Positions 17,370 through 27,065 of a stretch of 64,000 nt of DNA are shown piece after piece. This DNA comes from Pseudomonadota bacterium (GTDB lineage Bacteria; Pseudomonadota; Alphaproteobacteria; Rhizobiales; Rhizobiaceae), in assembly GCA_023404095.1 (NCBI GenBank), contig JAEYDD010000041.1, forward strand, positions 1 to 64,000, given 5' to 3'. Below the pieces are notes generated by a model. The model was given only the letters and a program-made list of their open reading frames with translations, made no database searches and was not told the origin of the DNA. Every line of letters starts with the position of its first letter. Within the stretch, counting starts at the first letter, position 1. The position numbers and the translations under genes were made by a program.

Positions 17370-20300
17370 ATGGCGACGAAGAAAACAACAGAGTCGATCG
17401 ACGACACCGCCTTCCAGGCCCTGGAAGAAGCGCTGAAAATCGACTTCGACGATCTCGCACCGGCGACACCAGCAAATCCGGCCCCCACGCCTTCCGCAAG
17501 CACTGCATCCGCAAGTTCGGCCCCGGCAAGTTCGACCAGGGATACAGCCGCTGCGAATAGCGCCGATCCCGCGGTCAAGCCGTCTCTGCGTCCGGGCGCA
17601 AACACCGGGAGGGCCGAAAAGAAGGGCGCCTCGCCCGACCCCGCTCCCAAGAGCCCGGCCTTTACGCCGGCCAACGACGCATCTCGCAAATCCCCGGCTG
17701 CGATCCTGCGCACCTTGGAAATGCGCTCCAGCCGTTCGGCGGTCCGCATGGCGGCGCTGATATCGCTCTTCTGGGTCATCGGTGGCGTCGGTATCGCCAA
17801 TCTTCTCTATGCGCCGCAGATCTGGCAGATCCGCTCGGTCGCCGATCTGATCGCCCTGCCCGGCGCCATCGGCATGCTGGTCGCGATCATCATGCCGATC
17901 ATGCTGTTCTTCGCCTTTGCGACGATGATTGCCCGCGCCCAGGAGTTGCGCAACGCGGCCCGCTCCATGGCCGAGGTCGCCCTGCGTCTCTCCGAGCCGG
18001 AAACGGTCGCCGCCGAACGCATCATGTCGGTCGGCCAGGCCGTCCGCCGGGAAGTCTCGGCGATGAACGAGGGGATCGAGCGGACCATCGCGCGCGCCAC
18101 AGAACTCGAGACACTCGTCCATTCCGAAGTCAACGCGCTGGAGCGCAGCTACGCCGACAACGAAATCCGCGTCCGCACGCTGGTGCAGGAACTCGGCACG
18201 GAACGAGAGGCGATCGTCAACCACTCCGAGCGCATCCGCACCACGATCTCCAGCGCCAACGAACAGCTCCGCAAGGACCTGGAGTCGGCCAGCGAAAACA
18301 TCGCGTCGCGCATCGCCACCTCGGGCGAGGCGTTTGCCGCGATGATCGATACCCGTTCCGCCATGCTTATGGAGAAGTCCGACGGGGCGACGCAGACCAT
18401 CGGCGCCATGCTCGCCGCCCGCACCGATTCGCTGCTGTCGACGCTCAATTCTTCCGGCTTCGCACTGGCGAACGAATTCGACAATCGTCTGGAAAACCTG
18501 TCCTCGACCCTGGACAAGCAGGGCCAGGCCCTGCTGAAGCAGTTCGAGACCCGGGCCACGTCGCTGGATGCGAACACCGAGAAGCTCAACGCCGCACTCA
18601 ACGAGCGCGCCCGCCAGCTCAACGAAACGCTTATCGCCCGCACCCGCGAGATCAACGAAAGCCTGACCGTCGGCCAGCACGCCATCACCAGCGGCCTCGA
18701 CGACGTGATCCAGACGATGAACGCCACCCTGGACGAAAAGGGTGCGCAGTTCCGTCAGAACCTCAAGAACGCCGCCGATGACACCATCATGGATCTCGAC
18801 CTCCGCTCCGGCTTCTTCGACGAGAAGCTTCAGGCGACGATCGGCCATGTTGCCGGTGCATTCGACCAGCGGCTGTCGGACTTCGCCGAAGCGTTTGACC
18901 AGCGCGCAGGCTCGCTCGACACCAAGCTGATGGAGAGCCTGGGTCGCCTGAACGAGACCCTCAGCGGCGGCAACGAAGCCATCGAAGGTATCCTCAATTC
19001 CAGCATTGAACGCATCGGCACGACGCTCACCGACCAGTCCTTCGCGATCACCACCGCGCTCGGCACTGGGCAGGAGGTCTTCGAAAGCGCCGTGAAGGGC
19101 CATGCGGACCAGATCCGCGCTTCCGTCGACGGTGCCCAGGAACAGATGCGCAGCGTCATGAAGGACGCCCACAAGCGTCTGCAGGGCTCGCTCGTGGACG
19201 CGCAGGAAAAGATGCAGTCCGCTCTCAGCGAGCGTGCCGACGCCCTGCTCGGCAGCCTTGGCCAGACACAGGACCGGCTTGAAAGCGGCTTCGGCGCCCG
19301 CGCCGACCGTCTGGTCGAGACGATTGCCGCGAGCGAGGAACGCCTCACCGGCGCGCTCGACGCCCGCACGCTCGGTTTCGTCGCCAGCGTCGACACCGCA
19401 CGGACGCGCATGGAAGAGGCGCTGGCAGACCGCTCCGACCGGCTGGTCGAGACGATTGCCGCCGGTGAGGAGCGCCTCACCGACGCACTCGATGCCCGCA
19501 CGCTCGGCTTTGTTGCCAGTGTCGATACGGCACAGTCGCGCATGGAAGAGGCGCTTGCAGGACGCGCAGACGAAATCACTTCGACCATCGCGGCCAGCCA
19601 CAGCCGGATCGACAACGCACTTGCCGAACGCACGGCAGCGCTGACGGCGATGCTGGAACAGACCGGAGGTGCGCTGGAATCGACCGTGCGCAGCGCGGCC
19701 GACCGCGTCGAAAGCGTGGTGACCGGCGCGGCCCGACAGATCGCCGGCGCCGCCCAGGATATCGATGACGTCGTCAGCGTCCGCACGACAGCGCTCGGCT
19801 CGCTGCTCGACAGCAGCACCCAGACGATGAAAACCGCTTTGACGGAGGCTGCCGATCGCGTCGAGGGCGTTCTCTCCGAGGGCACCCAGCAAATCGGCGG
19901 CGTCCTCCACGGACAGGTCGCGGAGTTCGCGGACGCCTTCTCCGGCCGCGCCGCGGAAATCGCCGGCACGCTATCCGAGCGCGCCACCGAACTGGCCGGA
20001 TCGCTGGTTTCCACCCATGAGCAGATCCGCTCGACGCTGGACGACCGCATCAACGCGATCAACGTTGCGATCACAGACGGCAAGCAGCAGCTTTCGGATA
20101 CCCTGAGCGACCAGGCCACCGCCATCGGCACCTCGATTGCGACGAGCGCCGGCATGCTGGAAATGTCGCTCGAGCAGCACGAAGAGAATTTCCGCAAGGC
20201 GATCGACGAGAGCGCCGCCAACCTCGAACGCCGCGTCCGTGACGGCGCAAGTGCCGTGGCCGACCGCCTCAGCGCCGCGTCCGAGGAAATCACCCAGGCT

Positions 20301-23261
20301 GCCGACAGCTTCGGCAACCGGATGGATGCCACGCTCAACAACGTCCACGTCCGCCTGGACAACACCGGCAGCCGTCTCGAAGGCAATCTCGGCGCACTCG
20401 AAAACCGCATCCAGAGCAGCGTGGAGCACGTGTCCGGACTGGTCGACGCAGCTGGCAACCGTATTGCCGACACCCTCTCCGATCGCCTGAGCGATCTCGA
20501 GCGGGCTGCAAGCGACGCGTCGGCGCAGATTGGTTCGTCCATCTCGGGCAGCATCGTCGAACTGGAGCGGGCATCCGCGGCATCCGCCGATGCGATCAAC
20601 CTTGCGATCTCGGGCAATCTCGACCAGATCGAGCGGGCGGCCTCGGCCTCCACCAGCACGATCGGCCGCGCGGTTTCCTCCGGCATCGGCGCTCTGGAAA
20701 ACGCCAGCGACGCCGTCGCCGAGCGCATTTCCGCAACGCTGACCGGACATGCCGCCGAAATCGACCGCGTGACCGAGGAAGCCACGAGCCGCATCGCCGG
20801 AACGCTCGACGAACGCACCGGCCGCATCGAGGAACGCCTGTCCACTATGGACAAGGCCCTGTCTATCGGCCTCGAAAACGTCAACCGGACGATCGACGGC
20901 AAGGCTGCCGGACTGGCGCAGACGCTTCGTCAGGCCGTCACGCAGGCGGCCCACGAAATGGACACCGAGGCGGTCCGCTCCGCCCAGTCTCTCGCCAAGA
21001 CCGGCGAGGAATTCGCAAGCCTCAGCAGTTCGCTGCGGGGTGCGGTGTCGCGCGCCGCCCAGGATATGGGCACGGAAGCGCAGCGTGCGGCCGAGACCAT
21101 CTCCCGCGTCGGCGAGGAATTCGCAGAGAACCTGGCTGCCCGCAACCAGGCCTTCACCCGCAACGTCGAGGAGACGACGACCGCCGCGGTCACCCGCTTC
21201 GCGGAAGTCGAGGGCCGCATCGAAGGCCACAGCCAGTCAATCCGCACCGGGCTTTCCGACATCGAAAAGGCGCTGGACGCCCGCGGCAACTCGATCCGCT
21301 CGACGCTCGACGACCGCACCCGCGAGCTCAACTCGATGCTCGCGAGCCGGTCGGCCGAACTCGGCCGGCTCATCGACGAGCAGGCCAAGCCGATCATCGA
21401 TCAGTATGCCGCGACCGGCCGCGAAGCCGCCGAGCGCATTTCGACCGCGATGCAGGAAAACACCGACCGGCTGCGTTCGGAAAACGCCGCACTGCTGAAT
21501 GCGATCTCCGCCCGCACCAACGATACGCTCGAAGCAATCTCCGCCCGCACACAGCAGGCTGCGAGCGCCCTTGGCGAAGTCGAATCGAGCCTGCAGAGCA
21601 GCGTTCTCAGCCTGATCGACCGGCTTTCCGGCAGCAACGACGCGATCGCAAATCTCGTCAGCGAGGCGACATCGAACCTGTCCAAGGTCGATCACCAGCT
21701 CACCGCATCAAGCGAACGCTTCAGCGCCTCCGCCGACATGGTCTCGACGACGTCGCGCCTGCTGGAAGGCAAGATCGACCGTCTCTCGGATGTCGCGTCC
21801 GGTACGCTGTCGCAGATCGGCGGCATCGTCGGACGGTTCGAGGACCATTCCAAGCTGCTCTCGCAGGCCTCCGACCTGCTGTCGGCTGCCCAGTCGAACC
21901 TCGTCAGCACGCTCGAGGAACGTCAGGACGCACTCCGCAACCTGTCGGTGGGGCTGGTACAGCGTTCCGAGGAAATCGAGAACTCCATGCGTTCGCTTGA
22001 AGGCATGGTGGAGGGCGCCTTCGCCCGCGCCGAGGAGCGCTCCGGACAGGTCGCAACCAATCTGCGCAGCGGCATTCAGGCATCCTTCGCCGACGTCGGC
22101 CGCCTGCTGAGCGAAACCGAAGAACGCGCCCAGAGCGCGTCGAACACGCTGCGTGACACCCTGTCGCGCGCCGGCGAGGATGCCGGAAAGGCTGTCGAGG
22201 AAGCATTCGCCAACGCCGAGGAGCGCAGCCGTTCCGTCGCCAACCGCCTGCGCGGCAGCGTCGGCGCAACGCTGTCCGACGTGGATCGCCTGGTCGCCGA
22301 AACGGGCCAGAAGTCGGACGAGACGACCAGGCAGATGGGCGAGACGCTGCGCCAGGCCGTAGAGGATGCGCTCGGCAAGTTCTCCGGCGCGACCGACGAG
22401 ATCCGCCGGGCGGCCTCCGAGATCCGTCGCGAGCTCGACCAGACCCGGACCGAACTGAAGCGCGGCGCCTTCGACCTGCCCGAAGAAGCCAAGGAAAGCG
22501 CCGCCAGCATGCGCCGTGCCGTATCCGAGCAGATCAAGGCGCTGCAGGACCTTTCCGATATCATCGGCAAGTCCTCGCACGGGCTTGAAATCTCCCGGCC
22601 GGCGCCTCGCCCGACCGCGGCCCAGACGGTCGCCCAGGCGATCCAGCAGGTTTCCACCCCGGCGCCGCAACCGCGTCAGGAAGAGTCTGCCCCGGCACTG
22701 CGCGGCACCCTCGGCATCGAACGCACGGCATCCCCGACGATCCGGGAAGCCGCACCGGCAACGCCGGTCGCTGCCGAACCCGCCCGTCCGGCAGCCGCTG
22801 GTGGCGGCTGGATGAGCGACCTCCTGCGCGGCGCCTCGCGCGAGGAGCAGCAGTTTGGCCAGCCGCAGCGGCAGGAGAACCAGCCGCAGCGCAGCGCCGA
22901 CACCCGCAACCCGCACCACGTCGTCGAATCGCTGAACTCGCTGTCCGTCGATATCGCCCGCGCCATCGACCATGATGCCTCGGTCGACCTCTGGCGCCGG
23001 TACCAGCGCGGCGAGCGCGACGTCTTCACCCGTCGCCTCTATACGCTGAAGGGCCAGCAGACATTCGACGAGATCAAGCGCAAGTACGAGCGCGAGCCGG
23101 AGTTCCGCACCGCCGTCGACCGTTACATCAGCGACTTCGAGAAGCTGCTCGCTGACGTCGCCCGCAACGACCGTGACAAGGTTCTGACACAGTCCTACCT
23201 GACGTCGGACACCGGCAAGGTCTACACGATGCTGGCCCACGCCGCCGGTCGCTTCAACTGA
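17370..23261 (+). CDS. gpr: Giant coiled-coil growth pole ring protein (GPR/RgsE-like)
   Basis: A 1963-residue protein. Residues 1-120 are a Thr/Ala/Pro-rich cytoplasmic tail. Two membrane helices follow (about 127-147, MAALISLFWVIGGVGIANLL, and about 164-190, LPGAIGMLVAIIMPIMLFF). About 1600 residues of Ala/Ser/Glu/Arg-rich, heptad/hendecad-like helix come next, a Pro-rich linker (about 1740-1845), and a compact C-terminal domain (about 1847-1963) with LNSLSVDIARAIDHDASVDL and GQQTFDEIKRKYEREPEFR. This is the architecture of the Agrobacterium GPR protein (about 2100 residues, apolipoprotein-like repeats) and its Sinorhizobium orthologue RgsE, which form a ring at the growing pole and are needed for unipolar growth. 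Residues 646-733 hold a near-exact 44-residue tandem duplication. The ATG at 17370 opens MATKKTTESIDDTAFQAL. It is monocistronic, ending in a strong terminator. I am confident of the family, less of detailed role. Confidence 0.87.
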   Translation: MATKKTTESIDDTAFQALEEALKIDFDDLAPATPANPAPTPSASTASASSAPASSTRDTAAANSADPAVKPSLRPGANTGRAEKKGASPDPAPKSPAFTPANDASRKSPAAILRTLEMRSSRSAVRMAALISLFWVIGGVGIANLLYAPQIWQIRSVADLIALPGAIGMLVAIIMPIMLFFAFATMIARAQELRNAARSMAEVALRLSEPETVAAERIMSVGQAVRREVSAMNEGIERTIARATELETLVHSEVNALERSYADNEIRVRTLVQELGTEREAIVNHSERIRTTISSANEQLRKDLESASENIASRIATSGEAFAAMIDTRSAMLMEKSDGATQTIGAMLAARTDSLLSTLNSSGFALANEFDNRLENLSSTLDKQGQALLKQFETRATSLDANTEKLNAALNERARQLNETLIARTREINESLTVGQHAITSGLDDVIQTMNATLDEKGAQFRQNLKNAADDTIMDLDLRSGFFDEKLQATIGHVAGAFDQRLSDFAEAFDQRAGSLDTKLMESLGRLNETLSGGNEAIEGILNSSIERIGTTLTDQSFAITTALGTGQEVFESAVKGHADQIRASVDGAQEQMRSVMKDAHKRLQGSLVDAQEKMQSALSERADALLGSLGQTQDRLESGFGARADRLVETIAASEERLTGALDARTLGFVASVDTARTRMEEALADRSDRLVETIAAGEERLTDALDARTLGFVASVDTAQSRMEEALAGRADEITSTIAASHSRIDNALAERTAALTAMLEQTGGALESTVRSAADRVESVVTGAARQIAGAAQDIDDVVSVRTTALGSLLDSSTQTMKTALTEAADRVEGVLSEGTQQIGGVLHGQVAEFADAFSGRAAEIAGTLSERATELAGSLVSTHEQIRSTLDDRINAINVAITDGKQQLSDTLSDQATAIGTSIATSAGMLEMSLEQHEENFRKAIDESAANLERRVRDGASAVADRLSAASEEITQAADSFGNRMDATLNNVHVRLDNTGSRLEGNLGALENRIQSSVEHVSGLVDAAGNRIADTLSDRLSDLERAASDASAQIGSSISGSIVELERASAASADAINLAISGNLDQIERAASASTSTIGRAVSSGIGALENASDAVAERISATLTGHAAEIDRVTEEATSRIAGTLDERTGRIEERLSTMDKALSIGLENVNRTIDGKAAGLAQTLRQAVTQAAHEMDTEAVRSAQSLAKTGEEFASLSSSLRGAVSRAAQDMGTEAQRAAETISRVGEEFAENLAARNQAFTRNVEETTTAAVTRFAEVEGRIEGHSQSIRTGLSDIEKALDARGNSIRSTLDDRTRELNSMLASRSAELGRLIDEQAKPIIDQYAATGREAAERISTAMQENTDRLRSENAALLNAISARTNDTLEAISARTQQAASALGEVESSLQSSVLSLIDRLSGSNDAIANLVSEATSNLSKVDHQLTASSERFSASADMVSTTSRLLEGKIDRLSDVASGTLSQIGGIVGRFEDHSKLLSQASDLLSAAQSNLVSTLEERQDALRNLSVGLVQRSEEIENSMRSLEGMVEGAFARAEERSGQVATNLRSGIQASFADVGRLLSETEERAQSASNTLRDTLSRAGEDAGKAVEEAFANAEERSRSVANRLRGSVGATLSDVDRLVAETGQKSDETTRQMGETLRQAVEDALGKFSGATDEIRRAASEIRRELDQTRTELKRGAFDLPEEAKESAASMRRAVSEQIKALQDLSDIIGKSSHGLEISRPAPRPTAAQTVAQAIQQVSTPAPQPRQEESAPALRGTLGIERTASPTIREAAPATPVAAEPARPAAAGGGWMSDLLRGASREEQQFGQPQRQENQPQRSADTRNPHHVVESLNSLSVDIARAIDHDASVDLWRRYQRGERDVFTRRLYTLKGQQTFDEIKRKYEREPEFRTAVDRYISDFEKLLADVARNDRDKVLTQSYLTSDTGKVYTMLAHAAGRFN

Positions 23262-23286
23262 GGCGTGACCTCAACCGATAACGAAA

Positions 23287-23310
23287 AAACGGCCGCGCGA
23301 GCGGCCGTTT
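23287..23310 (+). terminator. Intrinsic terminator after the GPR/RgsE-like gene
   Basis: A perfect 10-bp stem (AAACGGCCGC / GCGGCCGTTT) with a GCGA tetraloop, 25 bases after the stop codon, followed by a T-rich run. Strong rho-independent terminator for the 5.9-kb gene. Confidence 0.9.
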
Positions 23311-23870
23311 CTCTTTCCTGAATGGACCTCACAGCTCGGCTGAGGCCCTCTTCGCCCTGTGCCGGTTCGGCGTTCAGTCGCACGGAAATCGTCGTTGAGA
23401 AAGGTCATCGCTGCTCGATCTGCGTTCGATGCGGCCGTTCCATCCGGCGCCGGCAAACATCAGTTAGATGTCAGGCGTGCGGTTCCGTCCGCCGCAGGCA
23501 AGGTTGCCCGCGATAGCGGTTGTCGCCGCCGGCTCGGCAGCCGGACGCCTCACTGCTCAACGCACCTATGGATGACAGGCTGTGATTTGAATTCGCTGCC
23601 GTAACCGCAGCGGCGGTGTCGCAGCGACAGGCAGAAAAGGCTCCATCGCCTCCTCAATCCACGACAAGCGCCCAAAGGATCGGCGATGCGCCACAGGCGT
23701 CTCTCCGATCGGCAGTAACCGCCGCGCGTCCTTCGTGCAGACCGCCTGCAACGTTCCGCGACCGGAAGATGTTCGACTGCCGCAATGGACCCGAAGATTG
23801 GTGCGCTACAAGTGCACGGCCATCAAGCCGAGCCCGGCTCCTGCTGGAAACCGCCTGCCCGGTCGGTCTG
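23311..23870. other. Long intergenic region, nothing recognised
   Basis: About 560 bp between the terminator and the end of the lipoprotein gene. It is GC-rich with short overlapping open frames on both strands, none with a plausible start signal or recognisable product. No tRNA-like fold or repeat was seen. It may be a decayed gene or an sRNA locus, but the sequence alone does not show it. Confidence 0.45.
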
Positions 23871-24485
23871 CTAGATCGCCTTCAGCGTCCAGCCGACGAC
23901 ATCCGCCGTGGCCCTGGCGAAGGCCGCGTCGAGGGCAGAGACGAAGGCTGGGCCGCCGCTGCCAGAGACAGGCGCGGTTGCGCGGAAAAGCTGCTGGGCC
24001 CGCACCGTACCATTCCGGTCGTTGACGATCTTGACGTAGAGTTCGACAACGGCCGTCGCCGGCCCGCTCGTGCGCACCTCGAAGGCCCTGAGCGTGGTCA
24101 CGACCTGATAGTCTATCGCCAGCCCCTCGCCCGGCTTGCCGACGCCCCCGAGCGCACCCGATGCCTCAAAGGCCTGGATGAGTTTGGACTGCACCAGCTT
24201 TGGCAGCGTGTCGCTCCATTGCGCCTTGGCGAGATACTGGATTTCGGAGGTCGTCGGTCGCACCACGACCTGGTCGCCTCCCAGTGCCTTCAGTGCGGTC
24301 GGCTCGGGAACCAGGATCTGCTTGCCGCGTGCCGATCGCCCTTCGACGAGCGGCACGGACGTCAGGCTATAGGTGTCGTTGACGGGCTTGGTGCCGCAGG
24401 CGGGCAAGACCGATAGCGACAGGAACGCGAACGCGACTTTCGTCGTCCACCCGTATCCCCGTCTCGCCGTTTCAGAACTCGTCAT
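23871..24485 (-). CDS. ABC-type transport auxiliary lipoprotein of the MCE system
   Basis: A 204-residue predicted lipoprotein of the ABC_trans_aux (PqiC/LetC-like) family. A signal sequence (TKVAFAFLSLSVLPAC) ends in a lipobox-like LPAC, with Cys as the acylated residue. The mature part has SLTSVPLVEG, ILVPEPTALKALGGDQVVVR and VVRPTTSEIQYLAKAQWSDTLPKLVQSKLIQAFE, the family core, and ends with a helical AFVSALDAAFARATADVV. It follows mlaD-, mlaF- and mlaE-like genes on the same strand after a 269-bp gap, so it is very likely the outer-membrane-side component of the same lipid transporter. Transcription is leftward. Confidence 0.85.
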   Translation of the reverse strand: MTSSETARRGYGWTTKVAFAFLSLSVLPACGTKPVNDTYSLTSVPLVEGRSARGKQILVPEPTALKALGGDQVVVRPTTSEIQYLAKAQWSDTLPKLVQSKLIQAFEASGALGGVGKPGEGLAIDYQVVTTLRAFEVRTSGPATAVVELYVKIVNDRNGTVRAQQLFRATAPVSGSGGPAFVSALDAAFARATADVVGWTLKAI

Positions 24486-24754
24486 GCTGTGCGAATCTCT
24501 CCGATATGCAATCTGTAGCAGCGGCGCACGGGCCTGTCACCGCTGGCAGAAGGCACAAATGCTAGGAAAGCCAATCGCTTCACGCGCTGTGGAGTTGTCG
24601 CCACAGTTTCGAGCGCCGCAGGCGCGGGCGACGCGGCGGCGAAGGCGTCCGCCACCGTGGATAGGATATGATTTGCCCGTTCGGTACGGTTACTGCGGCC
24701 CCGCGCTGGGCAGCGCGGGCGTTTCGCTTTTGGTGTTACCTGGCAGAATATCCG

Positions 24755-26125
24755 TTACCGGCGGGTGCGGCCGTCGTACTGCTTTACCGTTTCCCCGCCG
24801 AACAAAAGCCTGCTCGGGTTCTTGTCGAAGTCGGAGATGGTGTTCTGCAGGCTCTGCACCGTCTGACGGGTTTCGCTCACCAGCGCCTCGACATTGCGCA
24901 GACCGCCGCCCGAGAAGCGCTGCAGATTGTCGGCAATCGGGCCGATTCGTGCATTGAGCGTGTCCGCCGCCTGCTTGAAGGATTGCAGCGTCGCCTTCGC
25001 ATCGGCAAACAGCGACTGCGAATCACCCTCGCCCAGGAATCCGTCGAGCTTGGCCAGCACTCCGTCGACGCGGCTGGAAGCGGCATTCAGCTTGCCGGCC
25101 ATCTGGCGAATGTCCGTGATCGTCTGGTCGATATCGTCCTTGCGGGCGCCGAGCTTGTCGGCCACCTGCCGGATGGAGGCGATCGCCTGGCGGGCATCGG
25201 AGCTTGCCGCGTTGATATCGTTGATCGTCAACTGAACCTTCTGGCTGTCGACGGCCGCGACAAGCTTGTCCACCTTATCCAGTGTTGCGGTGGCGTTGCG
25301 CCCGACGGTGTCGAAGGTATCCGCCGTCCGCTTGAAGCTCTCGATTGTGCCCTTCACCTCTCCGGACGCCGCAGCCAGGTCCGACGTCACCTTGTCGACG
25401 TTGGACACGACGCGGTCGATCTTCTGGGCATCCACGGCCTTGATCAGTGAATCGATCGCCGCCATCGTAGAATCGAGACGGCCCGAAACGCTGCTGAACG
25501 TGTCGGACAGCCCGCCGACGCTCTGCAGGAACTTGTCGATATTGTCGGAGTTGCGCGTCAGCGCGTCGGAAAATTTCTCCGCATTGCGGATCGTCGTCGT
25601 CAGCGGTCCGCGCGCATCGGCCACGAAACCCTGCACGTCGGAAATGGCGTCGTCCGCGCGCTTGAGGATCTTGTCGGCGGTGGCAAGCAGGTTGGTGACG
25701 CTCGACTGCTCGGCGATCAGAACGGCGGTGCCTTCCGACTCCAGAGCCATCTTGAGGATGTTCTGGTCCTCAGCCCGCCCGCCGGAAAGTTCGATATAGG
25801 CCGCACCGGTCAGACCCTGCACTTCGAGAACCGCAGACGTGGACTGCTTGACGGGTGCCTCCGTGGAGACCTCCGTCAGTGCGATCGAATAGCGCGGATC
25901 GTCGGAATCGATGGCAAGACTGCGGACAGATCCGACCGGAATGCCGTTGAAGCGCACGGGCGAACCGACGCTGAGGCCATTGGCCGAACCCGGGATTCGG
26001 ATCGCCAGCGGCGCCATCTCGCCGCTGCGGCCATACTGGGACATCCAGTAGACGAACACGAAGGCGGCCGCGATCACCAGAAGCGTGAAGAACCCGACGA
26101 TGGCGTAGTTTGCCTTGGTTTCCAT
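24755..26125 (-). CDS. mlaD: MCE-domain substrate-binding protein (MlaD-like)
   Basis: A 456-residue periplasmic protein anchored by one N-terminal helix (YAIVGFFTLLVIAAAFVFVY). The MCE domain follows (APLAIRIPGSANGLSVGSPV through RFNGIPVGSVRSL to LTGAAYIELSGGRAED). A long helical tail of about 300 residues with repeated QSL/TISDVQ-like segments comes next. MCE proteins form hexameric rings that shuttle phospholipids between membranes. E. coli MlaD is only about 183 residues, so this is the long form common in alphaproteobacteria and actinobacteria, whose tails can make a channel. The ATG at 26125 (METKANYAIVG) is preferred over 26191. It lies 130 bp downstream of mlaF. Confidence 0.9.
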   Translation of the reverse strand: METKANYAIVGFFTLLVIAAAFVFVYWMSQYGRSGEMAPLAIRIPGSANGLSVGSPVRFNGIPVGSVRSLAIDSDDPRYSIALTEVSTEAPVKQSTSAVLEVQGLTGAAYIELSGGRAEDQNILKMALESEGTAVLIAEQSSVTNLLATADKILKRADDAISDVQGFVADARGPLTTTIRNAEKFSDALTRNSDNIDKFLQSVGGLSDTFSSVSGRLDSTMAAIDSLIKAVDAQKIDRVVSNVDKVTSDLAAASGEVKGTIESFKRTADTFDTVGRNATATLDKVDKLVAAVDSQKVQLTINDINAASSDARQAIASIRQVADKLGARKDDIDQTITDIRQMAGKLNAASSRVDGVLAKLDGFLGEGDSQSLFADAKATLQSFKQAADTLNARIGPIADNLQRFSGGGLRNVEALVSETRQTVQSLQNTISDFDKNPSRLLFGGETVKQYDGRTRR

Positions 26126-26255
26126 ATGTCTCTCAGTCCATCCGTATCCACCGCAACCGCCAAAGGGCACAGTCGCAGAATACCCAGGCACCGGGAATCG
26201 GCGCCCGAACGCGGCAATTCAACCCCACCCTGCGGGCGGCGTCCAGTCGACGGCG

Positions 26256-27065
26256 CTACGACCGCACGATCGTGCGGGCGCGCTTCCCCTTGAAATAGGC
26301 CTGCACCCAGGGATCGTCGAACGCCAGCATGTCCTCGACCGTCCCTTCGACCAGCACCCGCTTCTTGCCGAGCACGGCGATGCGGTCGCAGACCGAAAAC
26401 AGGCTGTCCAGATCGTGAGTCACCATATAGACCGTAAGTCCCAGGGTGTCTCGCAGCTTGGCGATCAATTCATCGAATTCGGCAGCCCCGATCGGATCGA
26501 GGCCGGACGTGGGCTCGTCCAGAAAGACGAGATCCGGGTCCAGCGCCAGTGCGCGCGCAAGAGCCGCGCGCTTGATCATCCCGCCCGAGAGCTCGGAAGG
26601 AAATTTCTCCGCCGCTTCCGGCGCCAGGCCAACCAGCTCGATCTTGAGGCGCGCCAGTTCGTCCATCATCGCCTGCGGCAGGTCCAGATATTCCCGCATC
26701 GGCACCTGGATATTTTCCAGAACCGTCAGCGAGGAAAACAGTGCCCCCTGCTGGAACAGCACGCCGAGCCGCATGTCGAGCGCAAGCCGCTCTTCCTCGC
26801 TCGTCTTGTCGAAGTCGGCGCCGAGGATGCGGATGGTGCCGCCGCGGCGCGGCAAAAGCCTGAGAACGGTTCGCATCAGCACCGACTTACCAGCACCCGA
26901 GGCGCCGACGAAGCCGAGAATCTCACCGCGATAGATGTCGAGGTTCAGCTTGTCGAGGACGAGATGGTCGCCGAAACCTACTGTCAGGTCCTTGACCGAG
27001 AGAACCACCTCGCGTTCGGTCTTTTCGCCCTTTGCCGTCTTGCTGTCCACGTGCGTCTTTTCCAT
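26256..27065 (-). CDS. mlaF: MlaF-like ABC transporter ATP-binding protein
   Basis: A 269-residue ATPase with Walker A GASGAGKS, Q-loop FQQGALFSSLTV, signature SGGMIKRAALARAL, Walker B LVFLDEP and a D-loop SGLDPIG, then MVTHDLDSLF (switch His). It opens MEKTHVDSKTAKGEKTE. The family drives the Mla-type permease to move phospholipids. The start shares a base with the mlaE stop (TGATG), so the two are translationally coupled. A short Arg/Lys tail ends the product. Confidence 0.94.
   Translation of the reverse strand: MEKTHVDSKTAKGEKTEREVVLSVKDLTVGFGDHLVLDKLNLDIYRGEILGFVGASGAGKSVLMRTVLRLLPRRGGTIRILGADFDKTSEEERLALDMRLGVLFQQGALFSSLTVLENIQVPMREYLDLPQAMMDELARLKIELVGLAPEAAEKFPSELSGGMIKRAALARALALDPDLVFLDEPTSGLDPIGAAEFDELIAKLRDTLGLTVYMVTHDLDSLFSVCDRIAVLGKKRVLVEGTVEDMLAFDDPWVQAYFKGKRARTIVRS

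Noticed and set aside
19305..19568. CRISPR or satellite array
   Set aside because: The repeat has two 132-bp copies that stay in frame and code for protein, with no spacers.
17130..19910. A 926-codon open frame on the minus strand over the GPR gene start
   Set aside because: Antisense to the coiled coil. Its repeats mirror the Ala/Glu-rich repeats of the real gene and no motif supports it.
23616..24416. A 266-codon plus-strand open frame before the MCE operon
   Set aside because: Most of it is antisense to the lipoprotein gene and the rest has no start signal or domain.
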